NCBI RefSeq assembly: GCF_018320785.1
Contig: NC_054865.1
Span: forward strand, 44,414,898 to 44,478,897
Direction of reading: 5' to 3'
From: Cheilinus undulatus
Taxonomy: Eukaryota > Chordata > Actinopteri > Labriformes > Labridae
Length of the DNA stretch: 64,000 bases
Made by a program: the position numbers and the translations under genes. Below the pieces are notes generated by a model. That model searched no databases, had not been told where the DNA came from, and worked only from the letters and a program-made list of their open reading frames with translations. This document shows positions 25,401 through 63,214 of the stretch, piece after piece; the stretch's first letter is position 1; every line of letters begins with the position of its first letter.

Positions 25401-26287
25401 TATAATAATAATAATATAATGACATTAATAATAATAATCAATGTATCTCAAGTGATTGTTGTATAAAAAGGACATTTAAAAGCAACAAAAGCTAGAGCAT
25501 CATACAACAACCAAAGTAATGTTAAGGAATGAGAGATAGAAACAAGAATAGAAAATGCATAGAACAAACCACCAACTCAGAAAAGGGGTATTCAAACTCT
25601 TGTATGTAAAAGTATGTATTGAGGCCAGACTTGACAGAGGCAACAGAGAGATGTACTGATGGAGGATCTAAGAGGACTCAAGGTTGCATTAGAGCTCAAG
25701 AGGTCAGTTATATTGGAAGGGTGCAGTCTATTCAAGGATTTAAACACCAATAACACAAGCGTGAAATAGAACCTAAAGCAAGCCAAGAACCTGTGAAGAT
25801 AAGCCCATACCAATATGATATCTGACCTTTGTGTTTACTTTCTGCTACAGCTGGAGTATGAGAGGAAAAAGAAAGAGGAGGGCAAGAGAGCCAGAGCTGA
25901 CAAACAGCAGGTGTTGGACATGTTGTTTTCTGCTTTTGAGAAACATCAGTACTACAACATCAAAGACCTGGTGGACATCACCAAACAGCCTGTGGTAAGA
26001 CTAGAGGGCAAAATAAGGGCTCTCGTTTCTGACTTAAGTTTGCTTTTAATCACCACGAGTAAAGCTTTTTCTTGATGAACACGTTGTCATTGTAGCCTTG
26101 CAGGCACATAAAAATGAGGAAAAAAATATGTTTTTAACCATTTATGGTCTATTTCTCCTCCCAGATTTACTTGAAAGAAATCTTGCGTGATATCGGCATC
26201 TACAATGTGAAGGGAACACACAAGAATACCTGGGAGCTCAAGCCAGAATACCGACATTACCAAGGAGAGGAAAAGACTGATGAATAG
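19472..26287 (+). CDS. gtf2f2: TFIIF beta subunit (RAP30, GTF2F2), complete
   Basis: TFIIF beta pairs with GTF2F1, binds RNA polymerase II and helps start-site choice and early elongation. Constitutive exons 19472-19537, 21300-21373, 21600-21624, 22024-22162, 24173-24254, 24652-24751, 25851-25994 and 26165-26287 join in phase to 250 aa (human 249). Landmarks: the N-terminal DLTGAKQNTGVWLVK, VPKYLSQQWAKASGRGEVGKL in the dimerisation domain, EHPFTMQSVGGQTLAVFTES, a basic linker EYERKKKEEGKRARADKQ, and the C-terminal winged helix from about residue 175, ending ELKPEYRHYQGEEKTDE. Exon 3 is only 25 nt. A 60-nt in-frame exon candidate lies between the 22162 and 24173 junctions and is listed separately. 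The 1.8-kb first intron holds transposon fragments. No open frame for KCTD4, which I recall nested here in mammals, is present. Confidence 0.97.
20050..21125 (+). mobile_element. Fragments of DNA-transposon ends in gtf2f2 intron 1
   Basis: Two plus-oriented segments, about 20060-20226 and 20990-21122, share a 'ctgtacttttacttgagtac'-like tract and close with 'cacctctg'. This is a pattern common at the ends of fish hAT-like elements. Between them, 20255-20421 is a Tc1-type right end: a 'cattatggggta' tract, 'ctgcaacataacagaact', and a terminal 'gggcactgta'. No transposase coding sequence is visible. Confidence 0.5.
23438..23497 (+). CDS. gtf2f2: Candidate in-frame cassette exon of gtf2f2 (20 codons)
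   Basis: A long pyrimidine tract (CCCTCCCTCCCTCCCTGTAG) ends at 23437 and a GTGAGT donor starts at 23498. The 60 nt between are open in the phase left by exon 4 (ends 22162, phase 1) and hand the same phase to the exon at 24173, so inclusion or skipping keeps the frame. Inclusion would add GQSEERSDG followed by SSSGSGAGGGP after the TESSS block, between the N-terminal dimerisation domain and the LEGVVVQRAE strand. The inserted residues are low-complexity and do not match human GTF2F2 as I recall it. Whether it is used, always or in some tissues, cannot be told from sequence. Confidence 0.7.
24935..25130 (+). mobile_element. Tc1-like left end plus dispersed MITE fragment
   Basis: The tract from 'gtattcatcccttggatg' through 'cccttttattgatttataaa' and 'agctttttttgaca' is the familiar 5' region of a fish Tc1-like element. 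It breaks off near 25090. Directly after it, GAGCAGGGCCAAAGCAAGCC at 25108-25127 recurs with one mismatch at 32915-32934, so a different dispersed element abuts here. Located in gtf2f2 intron 7. Confidence 0.55.
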
Positions 26288-26998
26288 TTTCCAAACCTTG
26301 CCATGCTGGCACATCATCTTTATATGGGTGTAACTCCCAGATCAGGCCTTGGTTGGACCTTGGAGGACTGACCTGATTTCTTTACATCAGATCAAACACT
26401 GAATGACAAGGTCAAGCAGAGGTCCAGTTTTACAAATAGAAGTTGTTATATACTGTTGTCATTATGAAGGAAACAAGAAGAATCTGCATTAGGAGACAAT
26501 ATGAGGTTTAATGCTTGTGTGCACCGTTTCTTCCAGATGTGCTCTCTGTAACAGCTCTAGCAGAATCTCAAGGTAAAAGAGAGTATTTGAATTAGGTGTG
26601 CCGTTTATAAGAGACAGACTTGGCATTGTTCAAAGCTGAAGATGCACTGTTGTTTTTAGCAGTTTCTAAGGACTAAGAAGTAATTATGGGTTTCATTTTT
26701 CAAAGATAAACCTCAGGTAGGTTAGAATCGCTCTCTAAAATAATGTGCTACAGAACTTTTTCCCTGGACATTTTTTGATAATTTCCTTTTTTTGTAAAAT
26801 GACTCTTGTGTTTTTTTAAAGACCCAACCTAGCAAGTTTCAGAATGACAACTTTTGAAGATTATTTTAGCCTGAACTTGTGTTGACAAAATTCAATCTGT
26901 GACATTTTTTCGGAAATTATGCTTCAAGGTTCTTGACATTTTTAACTTTTATTATTTGATGTATGTATAATAAATAAATGTTTTCACTAGAAAAAATA
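26288..26998 (+). other. gtf2f2: gtf2f2 3' UTR with poly(A) signals
   Basis: Non-coding sequence after the stop. Overlapping AATAAA signals lie at 26969-26974 and 26973-26978, giving an expected 3' UTR of about 0.7 kb. The end point is inferred. Confidence 0.6.
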
Positions 26999-28400
26999 GT
27001 TCATATTTGAGTCAAACACATGCCTGAAATTCCAAACATGACATTCATCACAAAGCACCATAGCAGCAAAATCCAGAATCCACCAGCCTGCATCACTCCC
27101 CATTTCCTTCTGCTCATGACTGTTCTGAACTCTTCTGAGCATTTTTTGTGGCCTCACTGTTAAATTTAGGTAGTTTAATTCTATGTTCATACCTGGCGAA
27201 AAACTTGAATTGTATGTAAACACTGGTACAAATGGTGTTTATTTTTCAGAAAATCTGACATTCATCCATCTTCCTCATTTGCCAGAGCCAGATCATAGGG
27301 TACAGGCAAATGACATTGCATTGAACACTTTTTAAGACCTTTTTAAAGACCCTCTTTGTACATTTTAAGACCTATCGCAGCTTTAGTTTCTAATCACTTA
27401 CAGTAACGAAACAGTTGCATATAGGTTTTGCGGTGATAGTAAGACAATTATGTGATCAAAAGAAGACCCTGGTAATTGGTATTTTTTTGTTGTAGTTTGG
27501 AAATTAAGCTTCTTTGAGAATTTTGAGAATAGACAATGAAATAAGAAGAACCAGAAACCTAAAGGCAGCTGAATGAAAGGTCTTATTTTTTATTTAAGAA
27601 GCCTAAAAGTTGCTATCCTAAACTCTGGAAGTATCTATTTACAAGCACTACCTTCAAAACTTTAAAATGGAAAGCTTAAAATTAGGTATTAAGAAAACAT
27701 TTTATAATTGACAATTTCAGGGCACTTGCTATATTATCACTAATTCGGACTCTAAAGCATTGGTGTGTCTGATCATTTTTCCGTTTACAGCTTGACAGCC
27801 ATATCACATCAATTTAATCATACTCATTTTAAAAAATTAATCTTCATATGTCTGGGAAGAATTCAGGTCAAATCTGGTGGTTTCAAAAAATATCTAGTGA
27901 TTAAAGGTCACATATTTTACCCCTTTAAGACAAGTTTATATTGGTCTCTTTCTTCCAAGTCGGGAGGGCCAACCAAACCAGGGGGCTGTGCTTTTAAAAG
28001 CCTCAATTTTTTTGCTGAATTGATTTATCAACCTTATATTGAGACCCCTGGACACCCCGTTTTTGATCAATTTTTATAAAATTGCTTATGCTACTGATAT
28101 ACATCTTGCATCAGCAACATCACACAAATCTACAGCATCATGACTTATGTGAAAGGCAAAATAACAGACCTGCACATGTTTTTCTCAAGCTCATAACCCT
28201 CTCCCTCCTTTGGGTCTATCTTATGTACAATGCAAGAAGAAATATCTGGAGTAAGAGACAAATGCATCCCAAGCAAATTAATAAATGCATGCTTCAGTGG
28301 AATGAAGACTTTTTTTAATTCAAGATGACATATCAATTTGACTCACTGCATGCACAGCGTAAGATTTATATTACCTGATACATTACTTTACAAACACTAA
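26999..28400. other. Intergenic sequence, mostly featureless
   Basis: AT-rich DNA. The stretch near 27895-27960 ('aaaggtcacatattttaccc' then 'acaagtttatattggtctct') resembles a common fish interspersed repeat, but I cannot name it. No gene is supported. Confidence 0.4.
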
Positions 28401-31140
28401 AGCAACTGATCTTTATGGTGCAAATTAATGAGGAAAAACTTTTGGCTAAAGAAAGGAAAAGTCCCATCTTCATCAGGTGCTGTGTATGGCTGATCACCTG
28501 AAAGAAAATGAAAGACATTAGGGAAGATGCCAAAAAGCCCAGTTTCCCTACAGGGGTAATTCTGTAAAAGATAGTTGTTCCTCAAGCTCTGTAATGCCTT
28601 TATGAGCTTCTTGGTTACTATATTAAGTCTAATTGAAAACATTCACCTTCATATGATACTTTGAGCCAATAATTTCATATGTATTCCTCAATTCAATCTG
28701 TGCTGCTATGGAGCTTAGCAGTCAGAAAGCGCAAGGATGTTTTCTTTAGCATCTCTATGCAAACCCAAAAGCCAACGAAACCTGCTTCAGGTCTATCAGT
28801 GGATGCAACTACAGCCAATGTTACAATTGCTCACCTGTAAAGTGTGGGCTATGAACAAGAGAGTTCATGAGTGTCTGTTGTCACTTGCTGCAACACTCTC
28901 GCTCTGGTTTCATCAAGACCGTGGACCTTGATACTGCACAAAAAAGAAAACATTACATTTTATTTTTTACATTTTCAGACTGGCGCAGTTAAGGTGTTAA
29001 AGAGTGCATGCATTGTTCTGATTTATCCTCCCTGATTCAATCTGAGACGCCATGGTAAAGAGGCGGGCAGAAAGCGCAGGGACATTTAATATTGCATCTG
29101 AAATAGTAAAACCCAGGATATCTCACATCAGAGAGCCCAGGCTGTCAAAGATGCAGTTTCTGTGAGGGCTTAAAGGCTGTAATTACCATGTACACATTAG
29201 CACAAGTCTTTCAAAAGAAACCACATTGATACATACATTTCCTCACATGACTCAGAGCACACAGCAGCCTTCAGGTTGGAGCTTCTTCCTCAGGTTATGA
29301 TACTAGCATGGCAGACTGGTGTGTTTCACCAGTACATTTTATCCCTGTGAGCTTCAGCATTCTGGTGATGCTCAAACACAGCCATCATCCTCCATCTGGC
29401 TCACCCTCATGTTCACTGCATGGCACAGGATCTGCTATGATAGAAAGGGAAGGAGAAGAGGGTAATTAACCAGTAGTTTGATTATTTTAATCCCAAAGCA
29501 TGATCTATTCAATAACACCTATGATGATTGTAATGATACAGCACAGAAATTCTCCTAAAAGGTAGCACATCTAAAAATCCAAGTTATGGAGGACAAAACA
29601 ATAAAAATGTTTCTAGTATATCTGGCTCACATCATAACAAACAAAAGCTTACATTTTGGCACAAGGCCTTCATCAGAGCATTTCCTATAATAAATCTGAG
29701 ATGGATTCATTCTAGCAAACCCTCTGATGAGGACCTTATGCAAGCATTTGTTGTGATCCAAATAAACAGTGACATGTTATCGCTTTGACCACCATAACTT
29801 GGGCTTTGTGATGCGCTACATTTTTTGGGACTTTTTGAATGATTTTTAGCTAAGGCTAAGCACTCAACTGATTGTCTTTGTTGATGTGAAGTACAACCTG
29901 CCCCTCCACCTGACTAGAAAATGGAAGTCTTGTAATGATCTAAGCTCTTGAAAGCTGCAGATAACATGCAAGTTGTTACATTTGCAACAGTATTAGTTAC
30001 TGAAGTATTAAGTAATTCTTGACTAAAAAAAAGCTACAAAAATGTTCAAATATGCCAATATTTTCTTAACTTCAGGACATTTTTTCCAATGTCTGCAAAT
30101 TTAAACTTAAATGATAGGCTGACAGTCAACTTGTTTCTCAACTACATAGTTTTCTACTAATCCTGCTTAATATAAACTGCCTTCAAGTTTGGGTACTAAG
30201 ATAATTTGTCTGAAGGAAATGAGTATTTTTGTGGATTTCACGTGAAATAAACTACAACAAACGTGTGTATCCGTTTATAATGAAAAGTCACACTTGGCTG
30301 ATGTTTGGGGCTCTGTTTCTGATTTTAATCTCCGTTTCTCTTCAGGTCAGCAAAGCAACAAGCAGAATTATACAAAGCATTCACCTCGTGTATAGTTTAA
30401 TGTCCTTAAAAAGTAGAACTACAACCCTAAGCCGCTAATGTAAAGCCTGTAAAAATGCAGCAGAAAACGTAACTGCTATATTAGCCCGAAATAATAAAAA
30501 GGTGAAGCACATGAAACCTCCCGTATCGTAAAGACAATGTTAACTGGATTTCTTAATCATATGTGCCAACATTGCTAAAGTAGTTGTAACCACACGTGCA
30601 AGCTAATATACTGTCCTCCATTTGTAATCAAACAAAGCTGTTCCTCTCTTGAATTTGGTACCCTAATTTTCATTTTTCCTCAGCTTGACTTTCAAAAGCA
30701 ACACGGGTATTCATTCAACGTTTGCTTTAAACCTTAGCTTCAATGTTAGCTAGCTAGGCGGCATGGTTGCACGAAGGCCCTTCCGGTGTTGAGCAAAATT
30801 TGATTAAAATGTGTCCCTCCGGCTATCTAGTTCAGTTATGTTGGATAGATTATTTCGTTAACTTAAAAGCTTTCATGATGCAACTAACGTTTTAGATTTT
30901 TTAAACTACGTGTGGCATGAAGACACAAACTGACACCAGCTAATCTGCACGTGTCCACGTCCAAGAAATTTTCAACAATTTCCAAAGTTTCATGAACGGT
31001 TTACTGTAACTCATGACAGCGCGAGACGTGATGATACAATACTTACAACTCGGCATGACGATAGAGATATTTGAACAACTGAAGCTGGTCTGTATGTTGC
31101 ACCGAAGGTGAATACCCATCTCCAAAGACTCTACTGAGAG
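28400..31140 (-). ncRNA. Possible spliced minus-strand transcript, coding status unknown
   Basis: Several exon-like pieces with good splice signals line up on the minus strand. A first piece ends at a GTAAGT donor at 31046 (exon end 31047), a 30-nt piece lies at 29434-29405, a 99-nt piece at 28933-28835 (acceptor TTTTTTGTGCAG, donor CAG/GTGAGC), and a last piece starts at 28497 after CTTTCAG. An ATG at 31056-31054 would read MPSSDPVPCSEHEV and continue only to about 30 residues. All three frames of the 99-nt piece contain stops. I recognise no protein. It may be a non-coding RNA or a chance line-up. Confidence 0.2.
29629..29760. repeat. Imperfect inverted repeat (foldback)
   Basis: The left arm 29629-29683 contains GGCACAAGGCCTTCATCAGAG. 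The right arm 29714-29760, read on the other strand, contains CATAAGGTCCTCATCAGAGG. Flanking bases also pair (ACAACAAATGCTTG against ACAAACAAAAGCTTA). The arms surround a 30-bp centre. It is probably a small dispersed element, family unknown. Confidence 0.45.
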
Positions 31141-31312
31141 ATCAGCCTGAGAAAAGACCAGTGAAGTGGTATTACAGGGTTAAATACTTGAGATGGGTAC
31201 AGAATTTTGCGCAGTTCTGCCCCCTTGTGGCTGAAGAAAACTAAATAAATCACCGGCATGCTGTCGCCCTCTGGTGGTGGCCTCAGGTCTCCAGTGCAGT
31301 AAACATTGGATT

Positions 31313-32497
31313 TACACTATATTGACAAAAGAATTCAGCCGGCTGGCCATTACACCAACTGGGACTGTAATTACACTGTACTCAAATACATGTAGTTCAT
31401 TATGTAGTTGCCCCCTTTTTGCAGCTATAACAGCATCTACTCTTCATGGAAGGCTTTCCACAAGATTTGGAGTGTTTTTTTAATGGGAATTTATGTCCAT
31501 TCATTCTGTAGAGGTCCTAGGTCAGGCACTGACGTTAGACAAGAAGGCCTTGCTCCCAAGCTCTGTTCCAGTTCATCCTAAAGCTGCTCAATGGGGTTGA
31601 GGTCAGGGCTCTGTGTGGGCCAGTCAAGTTCTCACTGAACTCATCAAACATGTCTTAAAATCCCTTGCTTTGTGCACTGAGGCACAGTCGTTCTGAAATA
31701 AAATAGAGCTTTCCCCAAACTATTGCCACAGAGGTGGAAGCAACATTGTCCAAAATGTGTTGGTATGCTGGAGCATTAAGATTGGCCTTCACTGGAGATA
31801 ATGGGCCCAATCCAAACCCTGAAGAACAGCCACATACTATCATCCCTCCTCCACCAAACTTCACAGTTGGTACAATGCACTTAGGCAGGTAACGTTATCC
31901 TGGTGTCCACCAAACCTAGACTCAATAATCTCGACAGGGACACAGAGAAGCATGATTTGTCATTCCACCTAACATGTTCCACTGCTACAGCTCAGTGTCA
32001 TGTGCTTTACACCACTCCATCCAATGCTTGGTATTGGACTTGGTGACATGAGGCATGCATGAAGCTGCTCAGCCATGAAGCCCCCTTTCATGAAGTTCTT
32101 GCCGTATACTTTTTGTGTTAACATTAATGCCAGTGGGAGTTCAGAACTCTTCAGCCATGGAATCTGAAGAGTTTTGGGGACTTTTTACATGCCACTTGCC
32201 TTAACAGTTGTTGAACCCGCTCTGTTATTTTACATGGTCTTGCACTTAATGGCTGCATTGCTGTTGTTTCCAAATGCTTCAACTGTCTAATTAGATCACT
32301 AACGTCTTATTGCAGAGGTGGCGACCATCACAGTGCCATGCTTGAAGCCACTGAGCTCTTCAAAACGATCCATTTTATATCACAAAGGTTTGCAAATGGA
32401 GACTGCATGGCTAGTTGCTTGATTTTATACACCTGTGGTAACAGATCTGATTGAAATACCTAAATTCAATAATTAAAAGCTGTGGCCAAATACCGTT
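31313..32497 (-). mobile_element. Tc1-family transposon relic (minus strand)
   Basis: The left border ACACTATATTGACAAAAG is a known-type Tc1 end. On the minus strand the body reads like a Tc1 transposase, for example [19 protein letters not shown] (near 31860-31800), followed by an NPIE-type area and, at the far end, the first domain. The frame is interrupted in several places. The far end near 32497 is diverged. It lies between the gtf2f2 and tanc1 genes. Confidence 0.8.
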
Positions 32498-32689
32498 GTT
32501 TGCATAGTGCACATTTTTTTGTAAAGTATGGCTTCCTCATTAAACCATTTTTTACTCAAGCTATATGTCAGTTTATAACAGTACAAAAAGTAAGTAAATT
32601 TGTGTTTGGTAGATTATTTCTTGTTGTAGAAATGCTTCTTGGCAATAAATCTTATACAGTTGGAAAGCCTATTTATTTCCCTTTTGAAC

Positions 32690-33955
32690 AGGGCTGAGCA
32701 GCAGAGCTGAGTATGTGGGTTGCAATGAAAAATTTGTCTAATCTTCTCAGCCAATGCCAAACTGATTTTGCTGTTGTTCTTGATTTGTTTTGAGCTTCTT
32801 TCACCTCCAGGTGCTGACATATGGGACTTTTCCACTACGGCTTTTGGCCACACCGAACCAAACCAAGCCGTGCTGATTTGCTTTTCCGTCACCAGCTCAA
32901 ATGGCCATGCTCATGAGCAGGGCCAAAGCGAGCCAGCCTGGCTGTGCTGGCATCAAAGCGGTTCACAGGGTATGATTTCTCAGGGGGATACACGTGCCCG
33001 TTTCCTCTCCCTACCAGCACTTAGGAACCATAAGCTGTCTACTACAGATTTACAGTCATGTTTTGCAGGATGATATGGCCGATGACTCTCTGCCCAGACA
33101 ATCCAGAATAGACTGCACGCAGCCAATCTCTGGTCTCACGGGGCTGCCAGGGGGCCTGCCATGACTGCCATTCACCATCAGGCCCATTTGTGCTGGTGTT
33201 GACAACATATACACTGGAACCTGAACATGTGGAGGAATTTTATGTTCAGCGATGAGTCCAGGTCCTGCCAACGGCAGTTACATCGCAGGGTCAGAGTGTG
33301 GAGAAGATATGGAGAACACTTGCTGATTGCTGCACCGAAACATCTTTTGGTGGCGGCAGTCTGATGGTGTGGGGCGGCATCTCCCTCACTGGAAAAATGA
33401 GCTTGGTCATCATTGTAGGCAATCTCAATGCAGAGAAATATCAAAATAAGATTCAAAAAACAGTGTCAAACTCTATCCTCCAAGATGACAAAGCTCACCC
33501 CCTCGGAGCGAGGATTATCAGAGACAGAGAATTTGGGAGTGGAGAGGATGGAATGGCCTGCCAACAGTCCTGACCTCAACCACCTTGAACACTTGTGGGA
33601 TCAGCTTGGGCGGCCAGAGTGACAAACACAACAACATTGGCTGACTTGCCACAAATGCTGGCTTAAAAAAATGGGATGCCATCCCACAGCAGTGTGTGAC
33701 CAGGCTGACCAGCATGAGGAGGAGGTGCCAGGCTATTGAGGCTGTGTATGGTTCTTCCACATTCCTCTGAGACTCCTCAAAGTTGTTGATTTGCTTTTAT
33801 GTCTTGTTTCTTCAGACGTCAATCATCCAATTTGCCAAACTACATCAAACAACAGTCATTGGCAGGATAAGCTGTTTGGCATTGGCAGAAAAAATATGGA
33901 AAAAATTTCATGGGTGCAACCCATACACTCAGCTCTGCTGCCCATCCCACAAACG
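32690..33955 (+). mobile_element. Second Tc1-type transposon relic, with a foreign insert
   Basis: The ends are inverted: 32690-32785 read backwards (CAACAG..., TTTGGCATTGGC, then GCAACCCACATACTCAGCTC) matches 33850-33955. The middle (33060-33770) reads on the plus strand as a Tc1-like transposase with a GGGSLMVWGGISLTGK block near 33348-33395 and a WPANSPDLNHLEHLWDQLGR-like block near 33555-33614, in frames that no longer join. Between the left end and the coding part, about 32818-32960 looks like a different element (see the MITE fragment at 25108). Decayed, not active. Confidence 0.75.
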
Positions 33956-34430
33956 CATGTTCTTTATGTGGCACCTCTTGGAAGTCTAGAAAAGCAGGAT
34001 TGATTGGAATAGCCCACAAGAGGGCAGAGTGTAGAGACTGCTGGAATAGATGGGCTACTGAGCGAAAATAATATAATAGACATGTCAAAAATAATGAACT
34101 TATTACAGTGAATATGATGTACATTGCTATTACAGTCTATTCATGCACTTGCAGCCATATTAACTAGGCCTATGGCACATCATATTTAGTATGTGTAGAG
34201 CACAAAAATCAACAAGGTTTTTATTCATTTGTGTCACTTTTAATGTGGGCTTTTTAAATGATTTAGTACTAGTTATCGGGGTATTCAGTGGGATGGTGGT
34301 GGAGGTACAAAAGACTGATCAATCAAATGAGAGCCAGGATCACTCGTACTTTAAATTTAATTGAAAAAAGACTTCAATTAAAGCTTTGAATCATCATCAA
34401 TGGATGCCTGATCTGGATCAAAAGTGGAGC
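33956..34430. other. Intergenic sequence upstream of tanc1
   Basis: No gene or recognised repeat. The stretch from 34440 becomes CpG-richer (AAGCGCGCGCCTGCCTC), suggesting the start of the tanc1 promoter region. Confidence 0.4.
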
Positions 34431-34874
34431 ATGGAGCTAACACGCATGTGCGTAAAGCGCGCGCCTGCCTCTTCTCCCAGCATTGATAGAGGAGCTGCAG
34501 CACTTCTTAATTGGTCTCGGTGAGTTTAAATGGTCTACCAGCAGCTTCCTGCGGATTTACGTGCAGACATGCAGGCTTCAAAGACGTAAGAACAGGTGAG
34601 TCGACGTTCACTAGGTTCATTTTTTAAATGTGTGGCCTCTTTATGTGAACTAATAGGCTAATGTTGGTAAATGTGAGGAATACTTAGGCTGTGAAAAGTA
34701 AATAGAAATTATTTTCGCCAAATACAGTGAAGTAAATCTGTTTCTCCAGCTGTTGAATTAGGACCAAACTGTGAGGGAAATGTAGCCTAAAACATAATGT
34801 GTTTCTTATTCAAACGAACGTTTTGCAAAGACTTTTACAGGCAGCAGTGAGCAGTGAAGCAACAGCCCTACAAC
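34431..34874 (+). promoter_or_regulatory. tanc1: tanc1 promoter region, 5' leader exon and first intron
   Basis: A CpG-rich patch (34440-34480) is followed by three possible 5' splice donors: GTGAGT at 34520, GTAAGA at about 34586 and GTGAGT at 34596. A good acceptor (CTTTTACAG) at 34832-34840 opens the exon that carries the start codon at 34875. The leader exon is therefore non-coding, and its boundaries and start site are not fixed by sequence. Confidence 0.45.
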
Positions 34875-60779
<25,905 letters not shown>

Positions 60780-63214
60780 GTAGTCCAAAACACAAACGCA
60801 CACACTCTGAGCTCTACCCTTGTGAGGAGCCTTGATTATGAAATTCTCAAACGGAGAGTTTGATTAGAGGATACACCACTGTCTGCAGACTACAATTGGA
60901 GCTCAATTCAGGGCATTGTTAGTTTTTGGAAACAGAGGGAAGCAAGCGGCCCCACTCTCTCGATAATTGTCATGTCGTGCCTTTTTTTGCTTTTCTGGAT
61001 ATGGGGGGGGGGTGCTGGACTCATTCTCAGTAAGGAGGATGAGGGGCCAGGCAATGAGAATAAGCTCAATGAAGTTTTTACAGTTTACTTCAGGACCTGA
61101 ATAGTTGCATAGTTATTATTGAGTGTGGCGTTACCCTCTGAGACCCAGGACAAGAAGATACCTGATTATTTAAAGTTAAATAGCTTTTGAACCAATAATC
61201 ACAGCCACCTTTTCCCCCTCTTGCAGCCTCTTACAGCCATTTTAATGACACTATCAACACCTTCTTGGTCCCTAAAGAAGCTTTTTGGGTTACTTTCCGG
61301 GATCTTTAAGGACTAAATCCACACCAGTAGCTTCAATATTGAAAGTCTATTTTATCCATTTTTAATCAATTTTTGATCGTTCCTCCCACTAGCTTAGCAT
61401 GCTGTCCACTATATTATTTTACTACTTTGGTTGTCACATGGGCTTTGACAACCAATGGCAGGCTGCTTTGTTGTCGTGTCATGCTTTGCCACACTGTGCA
61501 TGTCTTTACACCTAGATTGTAAAGGAGATGGCCTGAATATCTTACAATGGAGAGGAATAGAGACAGAGAGCCTGTGATGTGGCCCATTGTGTCACTGAAG
61601 ACAGGAACTGCTTTGAATAATGGCCCTAATAGAGCCAATACAAGCAAGCGCAACAACTTTTTTGGTAAATTTGTTGATATTTTGAAAACTTTTTGTTGAA
61701 GAATGATTCTTTTTCACATTTTGGTCCCAAAGAGATGGGAGAACAAGTTGGTGAAAAGATAATATATTAAAGCCCAAGTTGTACTGAAAAATGGATGTTT
61801 AGAGCTTGTCTGTGCGCTACAGGGTTGGTGTTTTACAAGCTTTTTATTACAACAGGTCCAAGTGAGACAAATGACTCAAAAATATCTCAAAGCTCAAAGG
61901 GTTGAATTTACAAAGCCTCCTCCCTGGTGAAAGCTGAGAGAAAAAAGTAAATTTTGTAGAAATATTCATTCACAACTAATAATATCTCCTAGTCTATAGT
62001 TGGCACAGATTTGACAGCTGTGTAAAAATTTGTAAAAAAAAAAATTCTTTCTCTAGAGAACAAGAAATGGAACATTTTCACAGCCATTGCATCCACCAAG
62101 TAGATCTTCAATTTATCTAAACTTGAATGTAGATTAACTGCTAACTTATGTCTTGTAATGGACAGCTCTCCCAATGTAACCCTGTATTTATTATGCTTTA
62201 CACTTAAGTCCAATGCAAAGCATAGTGTAATTAAAATTACTCTTATATCCAGAAAAATCAAACTTAGTTGGCAGCAGTGTTAATTTTGGTAGCTCTTTTA
62301 CATCGTATGTTACACGAAAAAAAAACAAAAGAGACATTTTTAAATGGTTTAAAGTGGTTTATTTTATCCATTATTATAAACGATGTATTTAAAATGAGTT
62401 CAGTATAGAATAAGAGCAGGTTAATAGAGTTAAATGTTAGCTTAAATGTAAGTTATGTTTACAAAAACTTCCTAAAATGTGAAATTGTACATGATGCTTT
62501 TTGCCACATTCACTTAAACCACCGCCAGGGATGATGGGGGTCCCCAGTATCTGTCATTGTTATTTTGCAGGTCAAATGCTGAAAAGTTTGGGAAACCCTG
62601 ATCTAGGAAGCATGGCTATTGAATAATGAAAATGTACTAATGAGGATAAAACATTGTGGTTCACAGTCACACCAAGTGTTATATAATAAAGGTTGGGTGT
62701 TCATGCACATATGCTGTAAGTTTCCAATTGGTTACATCTTGAGTTCAATACTAGCTGCTGATTGAAGTGCTCGTGTTTTTGCTAAGGTGTCTAAAAAATG
62801 ATTTTCTTAAAAGTTGAGCAATTTTCTCAAATATTTTGGTTTCAGTTTGTTCTAAAATGTCTCCATACATTTGCCTATGTTTTTTCTATTGAACAGGATT
62901 CAGACGTTTTGAGACAACTTTGGCACACACTTTTCTCAGGTTTAAATTTTCATGCAAAATTTGCCAAACTGCCTCTTTAACAATGGAGAACATTTCTGCT
63001 CTCACTCTTATACTGAGTCGTCAATCATTTCCAACGATTCGTTCAATTTGTTGAATGTTTTCAGAAGTTTTTGATGTGCATGGGCGTCAGAACGTTCATC
63101 GTCTTGGACATCATCTTTGCCTCCATGAAATCTTTTGTGCCATTTAAACACACGTGCGCATGACATGCAGTGTTTTTATCCTCATAAGCAGTCTCGCTAC
63201 ATAATAGCCATACC

